Below the pieces are notes generated by a model. It saw nothing but the letters and a program-made list of their open reading frames with translations, was not told the origin of the DNA and did not search any database. The translations under genes and the position numbers were made by a program. From Distichodus sexfasciatus (taxonomy: Eukaryota; Chordata; Actinopteri; Characiformes; Distichodontidae), in NCBI GenBank assembly GCA_032718565.1, contig JAVGVS010000098.1, positions 62,001-126,000 of the forward strand: a stretch of DNA of 64,000 nt, written 5' to 3'. Positions 54,401 through 64,000 of this stretch are shown piece by piece; position 1 is the first letter of the stretch; each line of letters begins with the position of its first letter.

Positions 54401-56319
54401 ATGCTGTTTTGAAGGCAAAGGCTGGTCACACCAAATATTGATTTGATTTAGATTTCTCTTTTGTTCATTCACTGCATTTTGTTGATTGATGAAAATAAAT
54501 GATTAACACTTCCATTTTTGAAAGCATTCTTTGTTGACAGCATTTTTTTCACACCTGCCTAAAACTTTTGCACAGTACTGTACATATATGTGCACACATC
54601 TATGCCTTTAATGTCTGAGTATTTTAACCTAGCGAAAGAGGGAGACACACACACACACACACACATCCTGCCTGTGCCACACATGCAACTCAGCAAATTC
54701 TGCAAATGTCGTGTGCGATTGGCAATCTTTTGTTGCATTTTCTTTTTCTTTTTTTATCAAGCCCTGTAAATAAGCAGATTACGACAAGCAGTTTCGCAAT
54801 ATTTCTCACGCATTAGATCTATTTGAACGCGTCCCTCTTAAACGGCCAAAATCTAGATCAGTCGTGTTCAGATGACAATCAGGATGAAAGAAGTGTCAGC
54901 AGTGCAACAAAGGGGAAAAAGAGCGGTGGCTTTGTCACACACATGCAGATTGTGCAGTAAACAAAAGTTGTAGCTTTTATAACCAAAAAAGTTATGAGGG
55001 AGGGAGAGGGAGGTTTGGTTTGGTGTTGCAGACTTTGTTTGTCTTTGAGAAACGGGGCAAGTTCACGACTTCCTGCGATTTCAGGTTTGTGGTTGTGATC
55101 TATCAAGCAATGTGCATGTGACCCACACACACACACATACACACATGTGCTTGTGCGGACACACAAAATCAAATATACTAAAACTACACGAAATGACGTT
55201 AATCTTTCAGATAAAAAGTTTGTATATAATTTAGTACATGTTGAAGTTTCTAGTTTCTGAAGATTGTGGGAGTGATGCAGCACTTCTTTTACCTGTCTAT
55301 AATACTTTCTAGACTAAATAAATAAATTATTGTGGGTATAATCCGCAGTTCAGTTCATATCTTGATTTTTTTGTGTGTTCATTTTTTTATTTTGGGTTTA
55401 TAGCAATTTGCGCTATTACACAGATAGTGTACGTGGTGTACTTGGTAAATATGACACATTACATCACATGTCATGATGTTTTGGCTGATCTGAGTACTTT
55501 TGGGTCTTCAGGCTGCTGGCAGAAGAGGAGGAGAAGACAAAGACTCTGTTGTTGCTGCAGGAGGAGCAGGAGCAGCTGCTGGAGGAGACGCAGAGGGAGA
55601 AGAATGAGCTCCGAAAAGTGATGGAGGAGAAAGCTCAGGCGCTGGATGAGGCACAGAGGGAGCTGGAGAGAGTCCGGGCTAACAGACATAGAGTGGACCA
55701 GGACATTGCGGTGTGTGTGTGTTTGTCTGTGTGTTTGCATGAGAACCTGGCTGTCGTCTAAAAGATAGGACAAAATATGATTTTTCCATTTTCATGGCTT
55801 TTTGGGAAATGTTTGTATGCTTTTGGTTCCTGAGGTTAATGTTAGGGTTAGGGTTAAATGTTGCTGCTTTTTCACATCTAGTCATTATGGGAGTCAATGG
55901 ATGCACCTCACAAAGTAATACAAGAGTGTGTGTGTGTGTCTACAGGCTGCTCAGAGAAAACAACGGCAAGCCAGCACTAGCGTCAAGCACTGGAATGTGC
56001 AGATGACGCGCCTGATGCACCCCATCGGACCCGGAGGTGGGAGTCAAACTGCAATTTTTACTGTTAATAATAATTAACTTATTATTTGCTTACTCACTCA
56101 CTTATTTACTTACTTGCAGAGAGGAGGGCCTCGGCTCCAGTCCGGCGGGTGACCTCGATGGATGAGGGCAGTGTGCTGGTGAGCGGCGGCAGCATGAGAG
56201 AGTCGGAGCGACAGAACGGCGTGGGAGACATGGTCAGGCGCCCAGAACCGAGCAAGACCGAAGAGACAGACGAGCCCAAGACCAGGGTCCTGCACAAAGC
56301 CTATTCCGAACCCGTTTAA
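48130..56319 (+). CDS. def6: DEF6/IBP/SLAT Rho-family guanine nucleotide exchange factor
   Basis: Def6 is a PH-domain exchange factor for Rac/Cdc42/RhoA acting below immune receptors at the membrane and cytoskeleton (family knowledge). Exons: 48130-48225, 49187-49327, 49743-49928, 50759-50986, 51428-51574, 51726-51834, 52216-52514, 53439-53605, 55512-55710, 55946-56036, 56120-56319. All phases join, giving 620 residues (human 631). The N-terminal EF-hand-like region starts [19 protein letters not shown] and includes [18 protein letters not shown]. The PH domain runs from [18 protein letters not shown] (residue 218) to IQMAIRL (about 312). A long coiled coil rich in Glu, Gln and Arg follows to about 545, then [20 protein letters not shown] and a divergent tail ending HKAYSEPV. 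Def6 fits better than Swap70 at [15 protein letters not shown]. Zebrafish has several def6 copies; the paralog is not resolved. Introns hold long CA/GT tracts and a DNA-transposon insertion. Confidence 0.95.
48635..48794. repeat. Dispersed repeat copy 1 in def6 intron
   Basis: About 160 bp nearly identical to 50039-50198 in the same orientation, starting 'gtagtggttagctacact' and ending 'cacagggcatggtaatcca'. Diverged relatives occur at about 40550-40660 and 21010-21100. Probably parts of one MITE family. Confidence 0.85.
50039..50198. repeat. Dispersed repeat copy 2 in def6 intron
   Basis: Matches 48635-48794 with few differences (one in 'tatgagaaattg', one in 'ccaaatccatatcgc'). It is followed by 'aaagtagcttt'-type text typical of the same element family. 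Confidence 0.85.
51360..51402. repeat. (GT)n microsatellite next to def6 exon
   Basis: A GT run of about 42 bases lies 26 bases before the acceptor of the PH-domain exon at 51428. A matching (CA)n follows the same exon at about 51581-51605, so the exon is bracketed by complementary dinucleotide tracts. Confidence 0.9.
51845..52200. repeat. CA-rich tandem repeats in def6 intron
   Basis: Imperfect repeats of roughly 130 bp share 'tacatagtgtgtacacacac' (at about 51954 and 52083) and 'catgcatgcacac' words. They end at the polypyrimidine tract before the acceptor at 52215. Confidence 0.8.
52600..53265. repeat. Degenerate tandem repeat split by a DNA-transposon insertion
   Basis: Units of roughly 25-35 bases around 'gagaaagtattgcatgctcac' fill 52600-52868 and resume at 53185-53265. 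The gap is exactly the element at 52872-53181. Confidence 0.75.
52872..53181. mobile_element. PIF/Harbinger-like MITE with TAA target duplication
   Basis: The 310-bp element has terminal inverted repeats ggcctcgtccacacgga and tccgtgtgaacgaggcc, flanked by TAA on both sides (52869-52871 and 53182-53184). The interior is CpG-rich with repeats of 'cgttcgcaatagcg'. No coding capacity. The 3-bp TAA duplication and GGCC ends suggest Harbinger. Confidence 0.75.
54020..54590. mobile_element. Rearranged Tc1/mariner relic in def6 intron
   Basis: The end sequence 'cacctgcctaaaacttttgc' plus 'acagtactgta' occurs twice in direct orientation (near 54078-54112 and 54548-54582). Between them an approximately 50-bp segment (54138-54192) is repeated inverted at 54428-54480. 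A short frame near 54340-54400 reads like the C-terminus of a Tc1 transposase ([11 protein letters not shown]). Several breaks make it non-functional. Confidence 0.7.
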
Positions 56320-59175
56320 ACCATATTTAAAATGCCATGTGAAATCTGCCACTGTGCATTAGGGTCAATGTAGGTTTACAAAATTGGAGCTGACGAAGGG
56401 GATACAGAAAGATACATACATAGGGAAAAAGGCAGAAAGTCCAAGATAAATTTACAAGGAAAAAACAGGATATTAGGTCAATACTGGACCTGGCTCTATG
56501 GTGGGGGCCAGGGTGGGCCTGGTCCACACACCTGAGGGGAAGAGAGATTTTAAAATATGTCAAATGTCTTTTTTATTTTTAACTTTTATTTAATTTGTTT
56601 TGTAAAAATGTATTTTGATTCATAATTTTAAAAATATTATCGGACTGTACATACCCAGCTATAAATCACCGTTCATGTACTACCACCCTGTGACTAAGAG
56701 CTGAATCCGGCCCTGTAGGATATTATTTGACATCGTAAAATAAGTAATAGATTTCCGAGTTTTTCCTCTAATTTTGTGATTGCAATCTCTGAAATTTGGA
56801 TTCTTTTCCTCTTAGATTTATGACTTGTTTTATGAAAGTGAGAGATGATCCATGTTTCTTTCTTCTAAATCTGTGACTTTAATCTCGATAATGTAGCTTT
56901 TTTCAAAGCGTATGTCTTTTAAAGTTCTAAGTAAAATATCCAAGATTTGGTCATAAATGTGCGACTTTAATCTTGGAATTTCTGACGTTTGTACTTCGAA
57001 TTTTACACCCCCCAGCTCCAATATGTAAAAAAAGTTTTTTTTAATTTTTATTTTCTTTAATCTACGATGGCCCTAACCAAAATTGCAGACACAATTTTTG
57101 TGTTGGTGTGCAAGTGCTCTGCAAAGATATGGTTTAAAATAGATTTCTTTCTAAAAATCTTTGGAGTTTTTTTGTATTTTAGAAAGAGTAATCATTCATG
57201 TCTCCTTTAATACACTGTCCTCAAAAACCGCTAGACTCCTCAAGAACTTACTGTTTTTGGTTCATCGTGTTTTACTATTGAAATGCTAAATGTAAGATAC
57301 TGTGTTCCGTGAATGGGTTCTAATAAAAACGACAAATGCACATTGATCTGAGCATGGCTCAAGAGTGTCTTAGGCTTGCTATAAGAGTCTGTTTAGACAA
57401 GCTTTTGTCAGTGAGAAAAGTGTGAGATCGGAGATTGAAAAAGTAAATGTCAAGGTTGAGTGCTAGAGAGCGTTTTGGAGGGATGTGAGCTGTGGTCACA
57501 TTTCCTGTTTCCTGCACAAGCCAGAATGAAAATGCACAAGACACTTATTTGCATCAGAGATCCTTTAATTTGTGACTGTCCCCATAAACATATATAAAGT
57601 AGTTCTGCAAATACATCTTAACCACAATGTTAAAACAGTGCATCAGATTTGTATATTTTTATACAACATGAAGCAGCATTACTGGAAATGTGTAGTCACA
57701 CGTTTGTATTCACTGAAATTGAACCTGGTTCTCGACCTGGTTGAGAATTATGATAGATGCTTTTAGCACAGTTTCAGAGATTCAGCGTTTGTCTGGAGTG
57801 TCTTGAACAGAGCAAGAGGCCCCCGGCTTGTCTTTAAACAGATCTTCAACATTACTGTTTTTATGTCTTACAAATTGAGACGTGTTGCTAGTCCTTCACT
57901 TGTTTAAGACAGAACAGCATAAGACAAGAGCCACCCTTCCGAAAAGAGTATTAAAGAGTCTAATCGGGGTCATGATGGTCATTTGCTGGTTTTATGATGG
58001 TTAAACCACACCTTAAGTTATTTGCCAGGTTGGTTTGGGCTTTTTGCTATATTTCTTTTTTCACTGTCTACCAGACCAAAACCCCTTAGCCAAAACCCTT
58101 TTTCAGTGTTCTAACTCTATGCATAAGTCAGTGAGCATCGCCATCTGGTGGCAGAAAAGTGTTAGTGCATCAGTAGTAGAACTTCCACCAGGTGAGATGT
58201 TTCTTTGGTATGACTCCGAATCATGTGGAAAGGTCAGGAAATACAATTCCGACCTGGTTTTCCTTCTAACTCATTTTTAAAGACATTATTCTGTGCAAAC
58301 ACTTAATAAAACGATTTATGGGGATTTCTAGTGTAAATGTGGAATCATGTCAAAAGTGATTTATTTACTGATTAGTGTCAAACCTTCAGAGAGTGGGTTT
58401 GGGGAAAATATCTGCCAGGAGTTGAACTTTTTATGATATAAAGTATCGTATTATTCCAAGAGCTTTTCAATAATTCCATGAAATTAGGTTATAGCCACAA
58501 ATAATCATTATAAATTAAAACATATGCTGTGCCTAGTATTGTTCCACCAAAAAGGCAAATCAAAGTGATGATAGTCTGAAAACAAAAATAAACGAAAGAA
58601 TTTTAGGGCACAATAAACACTTAATACTTTGTCAAACAGGCTAGACTTTTTTATAAACCTTGTCTCTGTTGGGTTCTCATGTCATTATTACACCTTTACT
58701 ATGCTAGGCTGGAAGGTGAACTACCAGAAAGAGTCTTCACCGATTCTTAATGTAAAATAATTTGGTTAATAAACATGCACACAAATATAATTTCTTACTC
58801 AAACTTCAAGTAGACACCATTATGACTAAGAGTGAAATCAAAACTGAAAGGTTAATCAAATCAAATCTGAAATGCCTGATAACAGAGTCAAATCTGAAAG
58901 GTCTGATCAGTCAGCACTGGTTTCAAGACGACCTACGACTTGGAGAGAGCACATCACCTAAATGAGAGCTCCTGTAGATAGGTGAGGACAGAGGTCTAAT
59001 TAATCAAAAATCTTCTTCACCTTCCTCTTCTTCTTCTATAAGCTAATATTATAAGTATGTTATTACATGTACTGCATGTATGTACTCAGAATAATCCAGA
59101 TGCCTTGAGATATATTTGCATTAGCATGAGCACGACTGTTTCTTCCCTTTTAATTTATGAAATATGTTTAGAGTG

Positions 59176-59256
<81 letters not shown>

Positions 59257-59280
59257 CAGTCGGTCATCAATGGCTTTCCC
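56320..59280. other. def6 3' UTR and intergenic region
   Basis: No further coding sequence was seen. AATAAAA near 57321 is a candidate def6 polyadenylation site. A (TTA)n-(TTG)n compound microsatellite lies at about 59178-59256, directly before the next CpG island. Confidence 0.5.
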
Positions 59281-59753
59281 TCACTCATAAGTCGCGCGTC
59301 TTTGCGTCCTTCTCCTACGTAGAGTCGACGTGATGACGTCACACCCCGACGCCGCGCGTCCCGCTGACGTAGCGCATCGCGGACGCGTCAGATGACAAAC
59401 AGCGACAGATTTGTGGATTATTCGCACATTAATTCAATGTGGATCCCGCGAGCGGAGAGCGGTGAAGTCCCCGACACGGCGGCGTTAACGGCGACCACAC
59501 CGAGCGACTCGGCTCGTTCTCCAGCACACTAACGGCCATTAAAGGACACGGTTCATCCCTTAAAAATCCCGAGAGAAAGTGTGGATTGTGCAAGGAGTTT
59601 ACGGGACAGAGGAAGCGGGAGGAGAGATGGACTGTGACGAGACTCAGAAACACTTCATTACACCCGGACTCGGAGTTTAGAATTGGAACGCGGCCCTTTT
59701 ATTATTATTTATTTTTCAGGTGAAACCCGTCAACCGGCGTTTCGTTGAAGTGG
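59280..59753 (+). promoter_or_regulatory. CpG-island promoter and 5' noncoding exon, probably ppard
   Basis: A dense CpG stretch includes a palindromic CRE TGACGTCA (59334-59341), further half-sites (tgacgtag) and no TATA box. It is followed by an exon-like region ending GAAGTGG|GTAAGTG (exon edge 59753). Two short upstream frames are present: ATG 59437 to TAA 59532 (31 codons) and ATG 59627 to TAG 59680 (17 codons). DEF6 and PPARD are adjacent, same-strand genes in human 6p21, so this is the likely start of ppard, whose coding exons would lie right of the window. The gene identity is inference. Confidence 0.6.
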
Positions 59754-60016
59754 GTAAGTGACGTGAAACGGAACAGTATTCGGTTTGGAAGTTCTTACTA
59801 CTCCAAAATGTTTTGTTTTCCCCCGAATTCAGGTGATCGAATTTAGCGATACGGTGTGAAAGCGAGACTTTACTTGCTAGCGTGTTTAAAACGGTACTTT
59901 ACCGGAGAAACCGAGCTCTTTCTGTGTCGGTCCGTCGGTCTGTCAGTTTTTAAAGCTCTTATTCAACAGAACCGATTTATATACATCCCAAATTCAGACA
60001 AAACAGAACCGTGTAG

Positions 60017-60056
<40 letters not shown>

Positions 60057-60167
60057 GGTTGACTCGCTGCCATCACGTGAGGGATTATTACTGGACCAGA
60101 TTCAGATCCTAAACGAGCTTAAAGAAGTCACAAAGTAGCCATCAATAAAGAAATAAAATGGCAGAAC

Positions 60168-60199
<32 letters not shown>

Positions 60200-61928
60200 G
60201 TCTATCTGTCTGTCTGTCTGTCTGTCTAACGATCTATCTAAATCATATATAAATTACTCATCAATTTGTTCCAAGTAACTAGAATGTAAATACATAATTA
60301 TAACATATTTATACAAATTTGTTGTATAACAAATTTAAAAAGAACTTTAAATATAATATCAAAGAGCTTTATACATATGTATTTATGTATTTGTTTTTTT
60401 AATTTAATTTTATTTTATTTTATTGAACGAATTTATGCCTGAATACACACACATACACATTACAGTCGAAGATCTGGGAGCCTCACATTATGCAGTTGTC
60501 ACACACAGCACCCACATTTACTAAACACAAAAAAATCGGAATCACGAGTTGTGTTGTTGTCTTCGCCCGTTGTCTCGCTGTCTTCTCTCACGCAAGGGGT
60601 TTCTGCTAGACCAGATTCAGATACGACAGGATTCCAAAAATATAAATGTTCTTTGTAAATAAAGTGGCAAAACATAAGAACTAAATTATTTCTATAAATA
60701 TATGAGATTCTTTGACTTCTTGGAACTCATTAATGGATATAAATAACACATTACAGCCACAGATGTGTGAGAAGCACATTACACTTACACACACTTATTC
60801 TTTAACTTAACACATTAAGCAAATTAAAGGTCCCTTTGCTTGGTGTGTTATAGGATAAGTGTGTGTAACGGTTCTGTAATGTGGTTGTGCTGTATGCATC
60901 ACAATGTCTAGGCTACATATATAAATATAGGTGCTCTATATTACCTGTTGCTTGCTGTGTTGATCAGAGTCGGGTCCTCTGTGTGTGTTTACTAAGAGGG
61001 GGAGTGTGTAACAATTGTGCAATGTGTTTCTGTCACATTTAATGCTATAATATTCACAGTTGTGCAGAGCTGCCCCTCTTTGTGTCCTTTGCCAACTGTT
61101 ATGCTGCCCCTATTAAAACTGGAGGATGTCAGTGTATAACCTACCAACAGGAGTTCTCCACATTTTAGTATAAACAGTAAATAGAGTGTGAACGCGTTAA
61201 ATAAACATGCCGCTCAATACTGAACTTTGAGACGTTGTTTTTCACTCGTGTCAGAATAAATCCTATGTCCCGAGTTCACTCACCTTGATGTGTCCAGACT
61301 GACCGCTCTGTTAGCGCTGCTGCTTTGTGTGTCTGTTATAACACAGTGTATAACAACTCCGTAATGTATAGCTTCCATACGTTATGGAACTGTACATGCA
61401 TGGGTCAGTATTATTAGCTTGTTATTTTTATGGCTGGTATGTCCTATTGGCTGAAGGCCAGAGCTTTTGGCATGAGAGATAGAGAGAGACTCTTGCCTAA
61501 AATGGGATGCCCTGTTTGTGCGTTAGTTTTTTTTTTCCTGTGCACACACAACACCTGTGATCCATTATTTAAAGGCCAGAGCCGTTTAATCTATTATGTA
61601 GTATTTTACAGATATAAGAAACAGATCAACGTTGGCCCTTAGACTACAATGTAAATCAGGTCCCAATGGGAATGATGCTGTTAATTGGAGCTAAATGACG
61701 TAAATACATTATTGAAGAAGTCCAGAAGAGAGAAGAAGCAGATGTGGGTCTCTCTCTCTCTCTCTCTTCCCCCCTGCTTCTCTTCTGTCCGATACACAGC
61801 TGTAGGGAGTTATAAAGCGGTCGTGCAGTTTCACCCACCATCGGCTGACCAACTCCAAGATGACGCCACAAACTTGCCGTGTTCATCTCTTCTTAACTTC
61901 TCTTCTCTGACTTCTCTGTTTGTCTTGA

Positions 61929-61959
<31 letters not shown>

Positions 61960-62147
61960 TGTGCGTGCTGTTTCTTCCTTCCTCCCAGTGTCTGATCTGA
62001 CATTTACACATTCTTAGCCCAGACCTCCCTCCTTCCATCTCTGTCTGTGGTTTGGCTTCACAACGTTTTCATCCAAAGCTTGCGCAAAGAAATACAAAAA
62101 TATATCAGCGCTAGCAAAATCATTTCCACTTTGCCTGAGTCATGGAG

Positions 62148-62182
<35 letters not shown>

Positions 62183-62900
62183 CTCTCTCTCTCATGGCCT
62201 GAGGCCTCTGCATTCTTCTCTAACTCTTCTGTGTTTGTCTAACTTGTAATCTGGAAGAAGTGTCCAGTAAATAAAAACAGATATGAGCTGAAACTTTGTG
62301 TTGCTGCTGACATGATGTTTTCCAAATCACTATCAACTTTTGCTCTCAAGATGTGTCAGTTCACAGACATCAGGGAGAAAAAAACAATTTCACACGCCTT
62401 AAACTTGAAGCCAGTTCAACCACTGAGCTTTTTTCGTGTCATTCTTGTCATAGGGTTTTTACCAATAGATTAAAAAATGCAGACGCACCACAAGCAGATG
62501 GATGACACCCACAAGATTTCTAATAGACACTGGTTTAAAAGCATTGACTAGAAGGTTAATGAAGTCAGTATGACTTTGAAAGTTCCATTTTGCTACACAT
62601 CACTCTTACTAAATAGTGTGTTTGAAGGGGGTGGTGTAATTGTAGGGTGTGTTTAGGTGGGTTGATAGTGACCATTGCATTTTGGTCCAGCGTTCCTGTG
62701 AAAGTGTAAATTGATGTGTTCCTTTTTGTTTTTTTTTGTGGACTGTCCCTGTAAAGGTGTGTTTGGGTATAGCGTCACTTTAAATATGCATTTGGGTGAA
62801 ATGTCCTTGTGTTTGTTGGTCCAGTGCCCATGTAAATATGTTTTGGGGTGGAGTGTTTAGGTGGACTGTCTCTGTAGCTTGTATGCTTGTCTCTCATGAG
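59754..62900 (+). other. Intron-like region downstream of the CpG exon
   Basis: No coding exon was recognised. Contents: (GTT)n at about 60016-60056, (CTAT)n/(CTGT)n at about 60172-60228, (CT)n near 61749-61770 and 62149-62193, and (GT)n near 61929-61964. The rest is AT-rich. Confidence 0.5.
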
Positions 62901-62904
62901 CCTA

Positions 62905-63070
62905 GTGGGGATGTTGGTGCTCTAGTGGACACTAGGATACTTGGCATGGGTTCAAATCCTAGCTCCAGCACTACCATCATTGGGTGCCCGAGCAACACCC
63001 TTAACCCAAAGTTGCTCTCTTAGGAAATGGAAGTTGCTCTGGATAGGGGCATCTGCTAAATGCTGTGAAT
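62905..63070 (+). mobile_element. tRNA-derived SINE (family B)
   Basis: Same family as 47001-47175: tRNA-like head with 'gggttcaaatcctagctcc', tail 'gggcatctgctaaatgctgtg'. It lies directly before the satellite at 63085. Confidence 0.8.
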
Positions 63071-63084
63071 TAAAATGCAGATGC

Positions 63085-64000
63085 GTTCCTGTGTTTGGAT
63101 GAAGCATCCCTTTAAATGTGTTTGGGTGGGCCATCCCTTTAAATGTGTGTTTGGGTGGAGCATCCCTTTAAATGTGTGTTTTACGTGGAGCGTCCCTTTA
63201 AATTTGTGGTTAGGTGGAGAATCCCTTTAAATGTGTGTTTTAGGTGGAGCATCCCTTTAAATGTGTCTGTTTGTGGAACATTCTAAAAAGGTGCATTTGG
63301 GTTGAGCATCCCTTTAAATGTGTTTGGGCGGAGCATCCCTTTTAATGTGCATTTGGTTGGAGCACCCCTTTAAATGTGTGTTTTAGTTGGAGCACCCCTT
63401 TAAATTTGTGGTTTAGGTGGAGAATCCCTTTAAATGTGTGTTTTAGGTGGAGCATCCCTTTAAATGTGTCTATTTGTGGAACATTCTAAAAAGGTGCATT
63501 TGGGTTGAGCATCCCTTTAAATGTGTTTGGGCGGAGCATCCCTTTTAATGTGCATTTGGTTGGAGCACCCCTTTAAATGTGTGTTTTAGTTGGAGCACCC
63601 CTTTAAATTTGTGGTTTAGGTGGAGAATCCCTTTAAATGTGTGTTTTAGGTGGAGCATCCCTTTAAATGTGTCTATTTGTGGAACATTCTAAAAAGGTGC
63701 ATTTGGGTTGAGCATCCCTTTAAATGTGTTTGGGCGGAGCATCCCTTTTAATGTGCATTTGGTTGGAGCACCCCTTTAAATGTGTGTTTTAGTTGGAGCA
63801 CCCCTTTAAATTTGTGGTTTAGGTGGAGAATCCCTTTAAATGTGTGTTTTAGGTGGAGCATCCCTTTAAATGTGTCTATTTGTGGAACATTCTAAAAAGG
63901 TGTGTTTGGGTTGAGCATCCCTTTAAATGTGTTTGGGCGGAGCATCCCTTTTAATGTGCATTTGGTTGGAGCACCCCTTTAAATGTGTGTTTTAGTTGGA
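63085..64000. repeat. Higher-order minisatellite, 203-bp period, open at window end
   Basis: Monomers of about 29 bp share 'gcatccctttaaatgtg'. They are grouped in sets of about seven, marked by one variant monomer with 'ggaacattctaaaaagg' that starts at 63275, 63478, 63681 and 63884, an exact spacing of 203 bases. The left part (63085-63270) is less ordered. The array continues past the window edge. Confidence 0.93.

Noticed and set aside
59057..59290. Poly-leucine open frame
   Set aside because: It is the translation of a (TTA)n-(TTG)n microsatellite.
63085..64000. CRISPR array
   Set aside because: Regular spacing, but the units are contiguous and near-identical without unique spacers, in a vertebrate genome.

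Overview
This is a vertebrate nuclear window, almost certainly from a teleost fish. Genes are split into many short GT/AG exons. Introns are compact and full of CA/GT microsatellites, tRNA-derived SINEs and small DNA-transposon relics typical of ray-finned fish. The translated exons match vertebrate families closely but diverge from mammals, and the L-type calcium channel carries a pore change that fits the non-conducting CaV1.1 of higher teleosts. A catfish-like or other otophysan fish is possible, but I cannot prove it from sequence alone. There is no sign of bacterial, viral or CRISPR content.

Layout from left to right. (1) Positions 1498-7189, plus strand: stk38 (NDR1 kinase), lacking its 5' coding exon(s), with a likely 3' UTR to about 9.9-10.1 kb. 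(2) 10758-13713, minus strand: kctd20, convergent with stk38 as in human 6p21, with a likely first noncoding exon and promoter near 16.1-16.2 kb. (3) 17814-37690, minus strand: cacna1s (CaV1.1 alpha-1S). I could assemble 43 coding exons giving a continuous 1,799-residue reading frame. One of its introns contains a small tRNA-Leu cluster. (4) 40813-41418, minus strand: an achaete-scute bHLH gene, best called ascl5, next to cacna1s as in human 1q32. (5) 48130-56319, plus strand: def6 (IBP/SLAT), 11 exons and 620 residues. (6) About 59.28-59.75 kb, plus strand: a CpG-rich promoter and spliced 5' noncoding exon, probably ppard by synteny with DEF6-PPARD. The window then ends inside its first intron in a 203-bp higher-order satellite.

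The genes do not form one pathway; they are neighbours. Stk38 is a Hippo-type AGC kinase, Kctd20 a BTB protein linked to Akt, Cacna1s the muscle voltage sensor, Ascl5 a transcription factor, and Def6 a Rho-GTPase exchange factor. The strongest observations are: a Glu-to-Gln substitution in the repeat I selectivity filter of cacna1s while the RyR1-coupling loop is intact; a 60-bp tandem duplication of an stk38 exon end that offers an in-frame alternative donor; and a nested tRNA-Leu group with inverted flanking duplication.
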